From a bacterium UBA6115 (GTDB taxonomy: Bacteria; Bacillota_A; Clostridia; Christensenellales; Aristaeellaceae), in the NCBI GenBank assembly GCA_002428405.1, contig DIWD01000054.1, positions 1 through 35,951 of the forward strand: a stretch of 35,951 bases of DNA, given 5' to 3'. Position numbers and translations under genes: made by a program. This document shows positions 22,010 through 30,962 of the stretch, piece by piece. Every line of letters begins with the position of its first letter. Positions within the stretch are counted from its first letter, which is position 1. The notes under the pieces were generated by a model. That model was given only the letters and a program-made list of their open reading frames with translations, searched no databases and was not told the origin of the DNA.

Positions 22010-25004
22010 CCTGGATGGCCTTCATATGGTCCGCGTCCACCGTGCCGGAGGAGTGCACCCGGCTGTTGAGGAAATGGATGCAAAACTGCCCGTTGAAATC
22101 ATTGCCGGCAATCATGTCGCCATCCGGGTAATTGTGCGGCACCCCGTACAGCGAGGCCGCGAAGGACCTTCCCTTGATGGTGATCCATACCGCGCGGCGC
22201 TGGTAGAGGTTCTTCTCCAGGATCTCCTGCGCTGTCTTGACCTTGTAGATCCTGCACAGCGCCGCCGTGTCCGCGGCGGTCAGCGGCTCTCCGTCCACAT
22301 GGTCCTTGCCGGACCAGCGCCTGACGCGCAGGGATATCTTGGTGCTGACGTCCGTCATCACCGCCACCTCGCCCTTGCCCCAGTAGGTGTTGATGTCCCC
22401 GGTCACCCAGTCCACCAGCTCCATCGGATTGATTTCAGGATTCACCGTGCTGCCGCCGCCGGGCTCATAGGTGCCTTCCGGAACGGTGTTGTACAGCTTG
22501 TGCTGGGTAGCACTGCCCGCGATGCCGTCTATGAACAGCGCCTTGTCCTGCTGGTAAGCCCTGACCGCCGCGGCGGTCTGGTCGTTGTAGGTGCCGGTGA
22601 CAAAGTCGCTTTGCAGATAACCCAGGCGGTTCAGCTCCTGCTGCAGCCGGGTAACGTCCTCGCCGGTCGAACCCAGCTGGAGGGTGCGGTAGGTCGCTGT
22701 CTTGGGCGCATCCGGATCGCCCGTCTGGTTGAAAATCGCTTCCTCTTCCTTGGTCAGGACGCGCAGCAGGTCGCCGCGGATCCAGCCGTTCACCCCGGAA
22801 ACCCTGACCTCATACCAGGTTTTGCCGTCCGCCTCGGCCGTTGGGCCCAGCAGCTGCACAACAGTGCCCTGCCTGTACAGGATCGTCAGATCGCGGTTGG
22901 CCGAGCCGGCGCCGGAACGGACGATCACCTTTTCCATCCGGGTGATGGCGGTGGCGCTCATGTCTTCCGGCCTGGGCGTGGGAGTGGGCGCGGGCGGAGG
23001 GGTCGGCGTGGGCAGGGAGTTGAGGTAATCTGTGTATTCCTGGACCGTCAGCAGCCGGGCCGTTGAACCCAGCAGGTATCCTTCTACCCCGCTATAAGCG
23101 ATTTTGTACCACATCCGGCCGCCGGAATCCACCGCGTTATAGTAGGGGAAGACCTTCCCGCTTTCAGCGATCTGCCCCAGGGTTGCGGCGTCCAGACCGG
23201 GGGATTTTCTGACATTGACGCTGGTCATCGTGGTCATCACATAGCCGCTGGTTTGAGGATCCCCTCCGTTGTCAGGGGGTGTGAGGCTGGGGATGGTTCC
23301 GTAGGCGAGGTATGCGGCCACCTCATCGGTGTTCATCTGGCGCACGCAGTCGCCGCGGAGGAAGCCCGTCTGGCCGAGGTTGTTGATCTGGAACCAGTTG
23401 TAGCCGCCCGCGGTACGGATCGGGCCAGTCAGCGCCAGGACCTGCGCCTTGTTCAACCGGCCTATAACGGCCGCGGAGGAACTGGGGGTCTTCCTGATGT
23501 TGATTTCAGACTTGACGGTGACGATGTACCCCATCATGCCCTGCCCGGGCGTTACGGAAGGCACCGGGGTGGGTGTCGCGTCGGGTGTCTGCACCAGCTG
23601 GATGACGTCGGAGCGCACATAGCCGATGCCCTTTGGGCTGTTCACCAGGTACCATGTATAGCCATATTCCTGCACGAAGCTGGAATAGTTCATCACCAGG
23701 CCGCTGTCCAGCTGGGCAATGGTTTTACCCCCTGGAGCATTGCGTAGATTGACCCCGCCCTTCAACAGCTTCAGGGAGCCGACAGCGGGGACCGCCGTAC
23801 CGGAGGGTGTGGGGGACGGCGTGATGACCGGCGTCGGCGCGCCCTGCATATACTCATAGCAGTCCGAGCGCACATATCCGTATAGCTTTGAAACATCATC
23901 ATAAACATACACCCAGTTATAGCCGCCATAAGCCGTGGGTGTTCCAAAATAGGGCAGTACCTTGTACTTGTCCAGCGCGCCGATGACCGCCCCCGCTGGT
24001 TTCTGGCGCAGGTTCACTCCGCCCAGGGTGATGCGAACGGTGTTCTGTCCGGGCCCGGGGGTGGGCGCGCTGGTCGGCGCGGGGGTCGCCGCGTCCCCGC
24101 TTTTTATGATATAGCAGTCCGAACGGATATAGCCCGTCAGGCCGTTCTGTGGGTCAGTGACCTTCAGCCAGAAATAGCCTTTGGAGGATACCGGTTCGCC
24201 GGTGAAGGGCAGGATCTTGCCCTGTTGGTATTGCCAGATGGATTCGCCGGCCGGCGTCCGGCGCAGGTTTGTATTGGAGAGGATGATCTCAAGGGTTCCC
24301 GAACCCGCGGGGACAGCGGTGGGCGCGGGCGTCGGCGTCCTGTTGAGTTCCGCCAGCTCCTGGGCGGTCAATATGTGCAGCTGGGCGGCGGGAAAGTAGC
24401 CCTGTGTCCCGGCCGCATCCACCTTGTACCAGTCAGCGGATGTTTTTTCAAGGATTTTGACCACCTGGTCCGTCAGCAGCACCCCTTTGCTCGCGCTGGC
24501 ATTATCCGCTGACTCACGCAGGTTATACCCCGTGCCGGTGACCTGCGCATACTCATCAGAAGGGGCGGGCATCGCGGTCGGAGCAGGCGTCGCTGTGGCG
24601 GGGGCGGGCGTTGGGTTCGACGCGCCGGTGAAGGGCTGGGGTTTGTTGACCGACCAGGCCGCTTCCTCCTCAGCGCTGAGCATCCTGAAAAAGTTTCCAT
24701 GGATATATCCTGTATAGGTCCGGCTCAAAGCGACAGGAATATTGGTTTCCACCTTATACCAGATAACGCCCTTGTATGTGGTTTGGGATAAAACATTCGC
24801 TACCCAGCCCGCAGGCAGTTTGTCATAGAAATCTGACGTGTCATAGCTGGGCCTGAAATTCACTGTTTCCCCAACACCGACCACGACTATGCCATGGGTC
24901 ACCTCCGCGCCCGCGGGCAGCTGGGGCAAGATCAGAAACAGCGCCAAAAGCGCGCATCCCAGGCGGGGTAGTAGAGCCCTTTTGGCCATATTCTCCATGC
25001 GCAT
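21978..25004 (-). CDS. Secreted SH3b-repeat cell-wall protein with a peptidoglycan-binding domain
   Basis: The protein has 1008 residues. A signal peptide (about 8-33, LLALFLILPQLPAGA) leads to eight bacterial SH3 repeats, near 36-108, 151-212, 236-300, 322-384, 409-470, 492-557, 588-652 and 685-751. Most contain the NLRxxPxG / GYVRSDC pattern. Thr/Pro-rich linkers (for example PTPAPATATPAPTAMPAP) separate them. A PG_binding_1 domain follows at about 773-840 (GSTGEDVTRLQQELNRLGYL). The last 145 residues are a conserved-looking domain with GVPHNYPDG, NDFNGQFCIHFLNSRVH and VDADH, rich in His, Asp and one Cys, whose role I do not know; a wall hydrolase or peptidase is possible. Start ATG 25004 follows GGAGG by nine bases. 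A near-consensus promoter lies upstream. Confidence 0.92.
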   Translation of the reverse strand: MRMENMAKRALLPRLGCALLALFLILPQLPAGAEVTHGIVVVGVGETVNFRPSYDTSDFYDKLPAGWVANVLSQTTYKGVIWYKVETNIPVALSRTYTGYIHGNFFRMLSAEEEAAWSVNKPQPFTGASNPTPAPATATPAPTAMPAPSDEYAQVTGTGYNLRESADNASASKGVLLTDQVVKILEKTSADWYKVDAAGTQGYFPAAQLHILTAQELAELNRTPTPAPTAVPAGSGTLEIILSNTNLRRTPAGESIWQYQQGKILPFTGEPVSSKGYFWLKVTDPQNGLTGYIRSDCYIIKSGDAATPAPTSAPTPGPGQNTVRITLGGVNLRQKPAGAVIGALDKYKVLPYFGTPTAYGGYNWVYVYDDVSKLYGYVRSDCYEYMQGAPTPVITPSPTPSGTAVPAVGSLKLLKGGVNLRNAPGGKTIAQLDSGLVMNYSSFVQEYGYTWYLVNSPKGIGYVRSDVIQLVQTPDATPTPVPSVTPGQGMMGYIVTVKSEINIRKTPSSSAAVIGRLNKAQVLALTGPIRTAGGYNWFQINNLGQTGFLRGDCVRQMNTDEVAAYLAYGTIPSLTPPDNGGDPQTSGYVMTTMTSVNVRKSPGLDAATLGQIAESGKVFPYYNAVDSGGRMWYKIAYSGVEGYLLGSTARLLTVQEYTDYLNSLPTPTPPPAPTPTPRPEDMSATAITRMEKVIVRSGAGSANRDLTILYRQGTVVQLLGPTAEADGKTWYEVRVSGVNGWIRGDLLRVLTKEEEAIFNQTGDPDAPKTATYRTLQLGSTGEDVTRLQQELNRLGYLQSDFVTGTYNDQTAAAVRAYQQDKALFIDGIAGSATQHKLYNTVPEGTYEPGGGSTVNPEINPMELVDWVTGDINTYWGKGEVAVMTDVSTKISLRVRRWSGKDHVDGEPLTAADTAALCRIYKVKTAQEILEKNLYQRRAVWITIKGRSFAASLYGVPHNYPDGDMIAGNDFNGQFCIHFLNSRVHSSGTVDADHMKAIQDAYNAAPVKE

Positions 25005-25063
25005 GCACCTTATCCTCCAGATTTCAACACTCTGTTCTTCAGAGCGACAGCATTCTACGGGTC

Positions 25064-25092
25064 ATTCTATTACAAAATCATTACAAGGTCAA
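25064..25092 (-). promoter_or_regulatory. Promoter of the SH3b protein gene
   Basis: On the minus strand TTGACC (25092-25087), 17 bp and TAGAAT (25069-25064) are found 59 bp before the start codon. Confidence 0.75.
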
Positions 25093-25182
25093 GCGTTGAG
25101 GAAAACAATCCCAGTGCCGCCTCTTTTCCAGTCTTTCCCGGCACTCTTCGGGTATTTCGGGATTTTCTGAGGGAAAAGCGCC

Positions 25183-25212
25183 TTGCAGGCCTTGCCCGCG
25201 ATGGCATATAAT
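25183..25212 (+). promoter_or_regulatory. Promoter of the phosphohexomutase gene
   Basis: TTGCAG (25183-25188), an 18-bp spacer and a perfect TATAAT (25207-25212) precede the start by 37 bp. It diverges from the SH3b gene promoter. Confidence 0.7.
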
Positions 25213-25249
25213 ACTAAAAACAGGGTGCTTTCAAAGGGAGGGTCAAAGG

Positions 25250-26977
25250 ATGTCCATGATGTCGCTGTATGAAAAATGGCTCAGGATGTGCGCGATGGAC
25301 GCGGATCTGGCGCGGGAGCTTTATGAAATACGGAACGACAGGCAGGCCATCGAAGACCGCTTCTATAAGGATCTCTCCTTTGGCACGGGGGGCATGCGCG
25401 GCGTCATCGGCGCGGGCACAAACCGCATCAATCTCTTTACCATCCGCCGCGCCGCGGCGGGCCTGGCCGACTGGCTCAACGCTGACCCGAAAGGCCGGGG
25501 CAGGCCTGTGGCCATCGCGTATGACTCCCGGCTGTACAGCCAGCGGTTTGCCCGGGAAACCGCGCTGGTCCTGGCGAACCGGGGTATCAAGGCGCTCCTG
25601 TTTGACGCGCTTCGCCCCGTCCCGGTGCTTTCTTTCGCAGTGCGGCACTTAAACGCCGCCGCGGGGGTGGTCATTACCGCCAGCCATAATCCGCCCAAAT
25701 ACAACGGCTTCAAAGTCTATGGTCCTGACGGCGCTCAGCTGTCCCCGCAGGATGCGGACATCGTTACAGAGAACATCCGCCGGCTGGACTATGAAAAATC
25801 CCTGCCCATGGATGAAAAGGAAGCAAGGGCGAAAGGCCTGCTTGAGGTCATCGGCAGCAAAGAGGTCGATGACGACTATACGAAAATGGTGCTGGGCCTG
25901 ATGGTGCGCAGGGACCTGGTCCGTGAACTGGGCGGGAAACTGAGCATTGTGTATACGCCGCTGCACGGCTCGGGCAACCTGCCGGTGCGCCGGGTGCTTT
26001 CGGAGGCGGGTTTCAGCAGGGTGGCTGTTGTGCCTGAGCAGGAACTCCCCGACCCCGCCTTCTCCACGGTCAAGGCGCCCAACCCGGAGGACCCGGCCGC
26101 CTTCACCATGGCCATCCCGCTGGCGGAAAAAACAGGCGCCTCCGTCATCTTTGGGACAGATCCGGACTGTGACCGCCTGGGCGTATGTGTGAAGGACAGC
26201 GAGGGCGTCTTCCGCACGCTGACAGGCAACCAGATCGGCTGCCTGCTGCTCTACCACGTCCTGTCCGAAAAGAAGAGGCTGGGCGTGCTTCCCGGGAACG
26301 GCGCGGCGGCAAAGTCCATCGTTTCCAGCGAGCTGGCGCGCGCCATCTGCGAGGATTTCGGGGTCGCGCTCTTTGACGTGCTGACCGGGTTCAAGTTTAT
26401 CGGCGAACTCATCCAGCACTTTGAGGAGACCGGCGGGCACACCTTCCTGATGGGCTTTGAGGAAAGCTACGGCTACCTCTCCGGCACCAGCGTGCGCGAC
26501 AAGGACGCCGTCAACGCCGCTTTGCTTACCGCCGAAGCCGCCTGCGTTTGCCTGCATGAAGGCATCACGCTGTATGACCGGCTGCAGGAAATCTATCAAA
26601 AATACGGTTTCTTTTCTGAAACGGTGCTGTCGCAGGACTATCCGGGCAAGCAAGGCGCGGAGCAGATCCATCACATCATGAAGACCCTGCGGGACAATCC
26701 CCCTTCCTCCATCGCCGGGTTTAGGGTCCTGGCGGTGCGGGATTACCTCAGCGGCAGGCGGAAGGAAAACGGCGTATCGCGCGACATGGGCCACACGCCC
26801 TCCGACGTGCTGTATTTTGAGCTGGAGCACCGCCATTGGTTCTGTGTCCGGCCCAGCGGCACCGAGCCGAAAATCAAACTGTATACCGCCGTGAGCCACA
26901 AGGGGGGCATGGAAAAGGCCCAGGCGCTTGGAAAGCAGCTGACGGAGGCGGTTCAGGCATTGCTCGCGGATTCATGA
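25250..26977 (+). CDS. pgcA: Phosphoglucomutase/phosphomannomutase, alpha-D-phosphohexomutase superfamily
   Basis: This 575-residue enzyme has all four active-site elements in order: the phosphoserine loop TASHNPPKYNG (S145), the Mg-binding loop DPDCDR (304-309), the sugar-binding loop GFEESYGYL (402-410) and the phosphate-binding loop RPSGTEPKIKLY (from 534). It interconverts glucose 1- and 6-phosphate (and often mannose phosphates), feeding cell-wall and glycan precursors. Size and N-terminal FGTGGMRG match the B. subtilis PgcA type rather than the shorter GlmM. ATG 25250 follows GGGAGGG. It is monocistronic, ending at a bidirectional terminator. Sugar specificity is assigned from family membership only. 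Confidence 0.93.
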   Translation: MSMMSLYEKWLRMCAMDADLARELYEIRNDRQAIEDRFYKDLSFGTGGMRGVIGAGTNRINLFTIRRAAAGLADWLNADPKGRGRPVAIAYDSRLYSQRFARETALVLANRGIKALLFDALRPVPVLSFAVRHLNAAAGVVITASHNPPKYNGFKVYGPDGAQLSPQDADIVTENIRRLDYEKSLPMDEKEARAKGLLEVIGSKEVDDDYTKMVLGLMVRRDLVRELGGKLSIVYTPLHGSGNLPVRRVLSEAGFSRVAVVPEQELPDPAFSTVKAPNPEDPAAFTMAIPLAEKTGASVIFGTDPDCDRLGVCVKDSEGVFRTLTGNQIGCLLLYHVLSEKKRLGVLPGNGAAAKSIVSSELARAICEDFGVALFDVLTGFKFIGELIQHFEETGGHTFLMGFEESYGYLSGTSVRDKDAVNAALLTAEAACVCLHEGITLYDRLQEIYQKYGFFSETVLSQDYPGKQGAEQIHHIMKTLRDNPPSSIAGFRVLAVRDYLSGRRKENGVSRDMGHTPSDVLYFELEHRHWFCVRPSGTEPKIKLYTAVSHKGGMEKAQALGKQLTEAVQALLADS

Positions 26978-27010
26978 GGCAGTCTTAGGCAAACACACTT
27001 TGATATACAT

Positions 27011-27046
27011 AAAATCCTGCCGCTGTTTGAGAAGCGGCAGGATTTT
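27011..27046. terminator. Bidirectional terminator between pgcA and dnaN
   Basis: A perfect 14-bp stem (27011-27024 with 27033-27046) closes an 8-base loop; its arms run AAAATCC...GGATTTT, giving U-runs on both strands. It serves both converging genes. Confidence 0.93.
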
Positions 27047-27100
27047 TGACGTTTTTGAGGCCAGCGGGATGCGAACGGCGCTTGTTCTCCGTTTTTTTAC

Positions 27101-28213
27101 TCAGTCAGACACCCTCACCGGCAGGATCAGGTACGTGTATTGGTTTCCGCTTACGGGGCTGACCACGCAGGGGCTGACGTTGGTGTTGAAGCGCATGGAG
27201 AGGTCCTGCGTGTCGATGTTCTTGATGACATCGTTGAGATAGTTGGCGTTGAACGCGATGGACAGCGGGCTGCCGTCAAAGTCGATCCCGATCTGCTCTG
27301 TCGCGGCGCCTTTCTCCGCGTTGGCGGAGATGGTGAGCGTCTGATCCTCGATTTTAAGCCGCAGCAGGTTGTTGCTGCCCTCCCGCGCGATGAGGCTGGC
27401 CCGCTGGATGGCCGCGGAAATGGCCTGGCGGTCTGCCCGGATGGCCGTGGTCCAGGCAGTGGGCAGGATCTGCCGGTAATTGATGTATTCACCCAGAATC
27501 AGAGGGCTGAAGACGCGGGTCTTGTCAAACTCCGCCAGCAGGTGGGTTTTGGACATGGTCAGCGTAATGGGCTGCTCGCTGTCTGAAAGCATCCGGCTGA
27601 TGTTGCTGGTCAGGGCGCCGGGCAGGATATAGGAGAGCAGTTCCTTGCCCTTTGGCATCTCATGCTCACAGTAGACGCGCTGCATCGCCAGACGGTAGCC
27701 GTCCAGGCAGGTAAAGCGCACCTCGTCCTTGCTGGTTTCCATCAGGCATCCGGTGAGGATGCGGCGGGTCTCATCCGTCGAAATGGCAAAGATGATGCTC
27801 TTCACCGCGTTCTTGAACTTCTGCTGGCTGATTTTTGTGACAGACTCAGGCTCCACCTGCATGATATCAGGATACCCTTCCGCCTGGATGAGCACCAGGC
27901 GGGTCTTGCTGCCCATATTTCTGACAACCGCGCGCTCATTGTTCTCGGTTTCCAGCTCAACATTGCCTTCCAGGTTCCTGACCAGTTCGCCCAGCAGCCG
28001 GGCCGGCAGCAGGGCAGACCCGTCCTCCCTGACCTCTGCCGGGACGATGGACTGGATGGCCTGCTCGCCGTCGGTCACGGTCAGTTGAAGGCCTTCCTCC
28101 AGGGTCTCCAGCAGGACGCCTTCCTGAAAAGGACGCGTGGGGCGTGTGACCAGCGCGTGGCTGACCATGCTCATCCCGTGGTTGAAATCAGTTGCGTTGA
28201 AGGCGACCTGCAT
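27101..28213 (-). CDS. dnaN: DNA polymerase III beta subunit (sliding clamp)
   Basis: The 370-residue protein has the three-fold clamp architecture (about 1-120, 128-250, 252-370) and recognisable stretches such as LLPARLLGELVRNL, RRILTGCLMET, DGYRLAM and the C-terminal TYLILPVRVSD, close to the usual LPMR ending. It forms a ring dimer that tethers polymerase and many repair proteins to DNA. ATG 28213 follows GGGAGG. No dnaA or recF lies next to it here: the upstream neighbour, in the same orientation, is nagB after a 417-bp gap. It may be the main clamp in a rearranged origin region or a second clamp; the near-standard sequence favours the former. Confidence 0.96.
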   Translation of the reverse strand: MQVAFNATDFNHGMSMVSHALVTRPTRPFQEGVLLETLEEGLQLTVTDGEQAIQSIVPAEVREDGSALLPARLLGELVRNLEGNVELETENNERAVVRNMGSKTRLVLIQAEGYPDIMQVEPESVTKISQQKFKNAVKSIIFAISTDETRRILTGCLMETSKDEVRFTCLDGYRLAMQRVYCEHEMPKGKELLSYILPGALTSNISRMLSDSEQPITLTMSKTHLLAEFDKTRVFSPLILGEYINYRQILPTAWTTAIRADRQAISAAIQRASLIAREGSNNLLRLKIEDQTLTISANAEKGAATEQIGIDFDGSPLSIAFNANYLNDVIKNIDTQDLSMRFNTNVSPCVVSPVSGNQYTYLILPVRVSD

Positions 28214-28630
28214 TTTTACCTCCCTGGCGTTCCCCGGCCCAAAGCCGGTTCCCGCAGTACTTAATCAATACGTAGCAGTAGCAGTAGGGGGTGTTCATAC
28301 GGTGGATAAACTCCGGATACCTTGCAATGTAAGAGTTTTTTGTTCTTACCTCTTGTGGACTGAAAGAAAAACCCTGTGGACGGATGAGGAAGAACTCGTC
28401 TTTGGATACCCTGAGAGCCAGGCGGGACAGGCTTCAGCCGCCAGGTTTCAGACAGAGATGTCCGGCCTTCTGAAAACCTGCATTTTCTGTCCGCCCGGAA
28501 TGCGGGAATGACCGGAGTGTCCACAGAATGCCCGCGCTGTTGAAGACTTGTCCGCTGATAAAAAAGACAGGAGGACTGCGTCAAACAGGTATTCCAGAAA
28601 AAAGCATCCCGGGCTTTTGCACAGCCTTGT
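28214..28630. other. 417-bp non-coding region upstream of dnaN, possible oriC remnant
   Basis: No gene is supported here. Contents: a CTACTG-type hexanucleotide run (28273-28287); a DnaA-box-like word one mismatch from consensus (GGTGGATAA, 28301-28309); TGTGGA cores at 28354 and 28375; GTGTCCACA (28517-28525); TTTTGCACA (28615-28623, one mismatch); and an AT-rich hairpin GTAAGA...TCTTAC (about 28329-28349). The dnaN promoter must lie here but I see no convincing -35/-10 pair. Origin function is only a possibility. Confidence 0.35.
28600..28618 (-). terminator. Possible terminator of nagB
   Basis: On the minus strand AAAAGC, a seven-base loop and GCTTTT followed by more T lie 12 bp past the nagB stop. 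The stem is short. Confidence 0.45.
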
Positions 28631-29356
28631 CTACAGGGCCAGTCTTTTGGCCGCAGCCTTGTCCAGCAGCACGGTGACGTTCCGGTGGGTGCGCAGGATG
28701 GAGGCAGGCACCTTCGGGGTCACCTCGCCTTCCAGCATGGCCTTGATGACATCGGCCTTCGCCTCGCCCAGGGCGATGAGCAGGATGCTCCTGGCGGACA
28801 TGATGGTGCCGATGCCCATGCTGACCGCGCGGCGCGGGACCTCTTCCCCGTCTTTGAAAAAGCGCCGGTTGGCCTGGATGGTGCTCTCCGTCAGCTTGAT
28901 GACATTGGTGCCGTAAACAAAATGGTCCGCCGGCTCGTTGAACCCGATGTGACCGTTGTTGCCGATGCCCAGCAGCTGCAGGTCAACCCCTCCGGCCTTC
29001 CTTATGGCTTCGTCATACTTCCTGCACTCGCCTTCCAGATCACTGGACAGGCCGTTGGGCAGGCGGGTATCCCTGATGTTGATATGGTCAAAAAGATGCC
29101 TGTGCATGAAGGCATAATAACTCTCCGGATGGCTTAGAGGAAGGCCCACGTACTCGTCCAGGTTGAAACTGGTCACCCGGGAAAAATCCAGCACTTTTTC
29201 CTCATACAGACGGATGAGTTCACGGTAGGTGCTGATGGGGGTGGATCCGGTGGCCAGCCCGATCACGCTGTCGGGTTTCCTGAGGATCTGCGCCGCAAAC
29301 AGAATCGCGGCGGCACGGGCGAGAGAACCTTCGTTTTCAAAGACGTGGAGAATCAT
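28631..29356 (-). CDS. nagB: Glucosamine-6-phosphate deaminase
   Basis: The start is set at ATG 29356 by AAGGAGG with a seven-base spacer, giving 241 residues, the normal length. The signature GLATGSTPISTY (33-44) binds the substrate phosphate; FNLDEYVGL carries the catalytic Asp67; GIGNNGHIGFNEP (130-142) includes the ring-opening His136 and Glu141. It converts glucosamine 6-phosphate to fructose 6-phosphate and ammonia in amino-sugar breakdown. No nagA neighbour is present, so the gene stands alone. A TATAAT lies at 29389-29384 without a good -35 box. Confidence 0.96.
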   Translation of the reverse strand: MILHVFENEGSLARAAAILFAAQILRKPDSVIGLATGSTPISTYRELIRLYEEKVLDFSRVTSFNLDEYVGLPLSHPESYYAFMHRHLFDHINIRDTRLPNGLSSDLEGECRKYDEAIRKAGGVDLQLLGIGNNGHIGFNEPADHFVYGTNVIKLTESTIQANRRFFKDGEEVPRRAVSMGIGTIMSARSILLIALGEAKADVIKAMLEGEVTPKVPASILRTHRNVTVLLDKAAAKRLAL

Positions 29357-29383
29357 TGAAAGGCCTCCTTTTAACTTTCCAAT

Positions 29384-29389
29384 ATTATA
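29384..29389 (-). promoter_or_regulatory. -10 box of nagB
   Basis: TATAAT on the minus strand lies 27 bp before the start. No matching -35 box is apparent, so an activator or weak promoter is implied. Confidence 0.5.
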
Positions 29390-29491
29390 CCATATCTTCA
29401 AGGCACGGTATACTGTTTTTTGACAGGGAGGCCGCCACGCGGCCTGCCCTCCCCATGTTTTTGCGCGGACAGGTTCTCATCCCCGGTTTCA

Positions 29492-29500
29492 TGATATAAT
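29492..29500 (+). promoter_or_regulatory. Extended -10 promoter of the serine hydrolase operon
   Basis: TGATATAAT is an extended -10 element 33 bp before the start. The -35 region is poor, as is usual for extended -10 promoters. Confidence 0.6.
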
Positions 29501-29533
29501 CGCACTAAAATCGAAGTGGGGGGGAAAAAAAAC

Positions 29534-30940
29534 ATGAAGGAAGGATGGAAGAAGGTCTCCTCGCCTGAGGAGATGGGGCTGAGCAGCGCCGCGTTCCTGC
29601 GTTTCTTTGAGCGCCACCGGGAGCTGGGCCTCCATTCCCTGGTCGCGGTGCGGGACGGGAAGGCCTATACGGTATCGGTAAAGCCCTGGCGGGAGGAAGC
29701 CCCGCACACGCTGTTCTCGCTTTCCAAAAGCTTCACCTCCATGGCTGCGGGGATCGCGCAGGCGGAAGGGCTGATCAGCTTTGAGGACAGCGTGGCGGAC
29801 GTACTCAGGGACAGCCTGCCGCGGGATCATGATCCGAAACTGCATCAGGTCAAACTGCGCCACCTGTTGAGCATGTCCTCCGGACTGGACCCGGTCAGCG
29901 ACCAGCGTTCCCTTCGGGGGAAGCGGAACTGGGCGCGGGCCATCCTGGGCTTCAAGGTGCTGCATGAGCCCGGAACAACCTTTCACTACAACACCATGGG
30001 CACCTACCTGGCCGGGCGGATGGCGGCCAGAAGGACGGGCATGAGCCTGAGGGATTACCTTCTGCCCCGGCTGTTTGAGCCGCTTAGGATCGCAAAACCG
30101 CAGTGGGACTGCTGCCCGGCGGGATATAACACCGCGGGCTTCGGGCTGCATCTTTCCGCCATGGACATTGCCAGGACGGCCCAGCTGCTCCTCAACCGGG
30201 GCGTCTGGAACGGGAAGAGGCTGCTGTCAAAGGACTATCTTTCCCAGGCGACGGGGATCCAGGTCAGCAATCTGAACAGTGCCAGCGGGGAAAATCCCTC
30301 CGACTGGGAGCAGGGCTACGGATGGCAGTTCTGGCGGTCCCGCCACGGAAGATACCGCGGCGACGGGATGTACGGCCAGGTGATGATGATCGACGACAGG
30401 AACAACCTGGCCCTGGCGGTGACCGCCGGGGTCAATGACATGGGCGGGGAGATGGACGCCTTGCACGAACTGATGGACGACCTGCTTTCCATGACCCCGG
30501 GAACCCCTCATGAACGCGACAGCCTCGCGAAGCTGGCGGAGGAACTGGCTTTCCCTGACCCCCTGGACGACGGCGGCGCGCTGTTTGGCGAGGGCAGCTA
30601 TATCACCCGAGACGGGAAGGCGCTGCGGCTGGAAACGCCGGACAGGGACACCCTGCGCGTGTTCTACCGGGGACGCGGCCAATGGCCGGGATATGTCTTT
30701 ACCATGAAGCGCGGCACGGCGCACCGGGGCGAGTTTTATACCCCCGCGCCGGGCGAGAGGCCGCAGGCCTACCTGGGCCGGTTTGGCGTCAGGGACGGTG
30801 TGGTCACCGTGCAGGCGGTCATGCCGGAAGCGCCCTACAGGATGAAGCTGGACATCAGCCGTTCCGGCCGCGGACTGTCGGTGAAGATGGACAGCGTGGG
30901 CGCTGAGAGCGGGACGTTTGACTTTACCCCGGCAGGGTGA
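29534..30940 (+). CDS. Serine hydrolase of the beta-lactamase/penicillin-binding (class C-like) family
   Basis: I choose ATG 29534, giving 468 residues; an in-frame GTG six codons earlier would place the ribosome site inside the gene. The nucleophile motif SxxK is seen as FSLSKSF (S62, K65), and the Tyr motif as HYNTMG (Y152). The domain covers about 10-330, with GLHLSAMDIARTAQLL and YGYGWQFW-type features of class C-like esterases and D,D-peptidases. The remaining 130 residues are a beta-rich tail. There is no signal peptide, so it is probably cytoplasmic, which argues against a true beta-lactamase. The ribosome site is a tract of seven G followed by eight A, an unusual arrangement. It is the first gene of a closely packed run on the plus strand. 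Confidence 0.85.
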   Translation: MKEGWKKVSSPEEMGLSSAAFLRFFERHRELGLHSLVAVRDGKAYTVSVKPWREEAPHTLFSLSKSFTSMAAGIAQAEGLISFEDSVADVLRDSLPRDHDPKLHQVKLRHLLSMSSGLDPVSDQRSLRGKRNWARAILGFKVLHEPGTTFHYNTMGTYLAGRMAARRTGMSLRDYLLPRLFEPLRIAKPQWDCCPAGYNTAGFGLHLSAMDIARTAQLLLNRGVWNGKRLLSKDYLSQATGIQVSNLNSASGENPSDWEQGYGWQFWRSRHGRYRGDGMYGQVMMIDDRNNLALAVTAGVNDMGGEMDALHELMDDLLSMTPGTPHERDSLAKLAEELAFPDPLDDGGALFGEGSYITRDGKALRLETPDRDTLRVFYRGRGQWPGYVFTMKRGTAHRGEFYTPAPGERPQAYLGRFGVRDGVVTVQAVMPEAPYRMKLDISRSGRGLSVKMDSVGAESGTFDFTPAG

Positions 30941-30962
30941 AGGGAAGCGCAGGGGAGGCTTG

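Noticed and set aside
25649..26899. 416-codon minus-strand frame opposite the phosphohexomutase gene
   Set aside because: It is a shadow frame; the plus-strand gene has all four active-site loops.
29516..29533. GTG 29516 as the start of the serine hydrolase
   Set aside because: It would consume the only ribosome-binding sequence (the G-run) as coding sequence. ATG 29534 has correct spacing.
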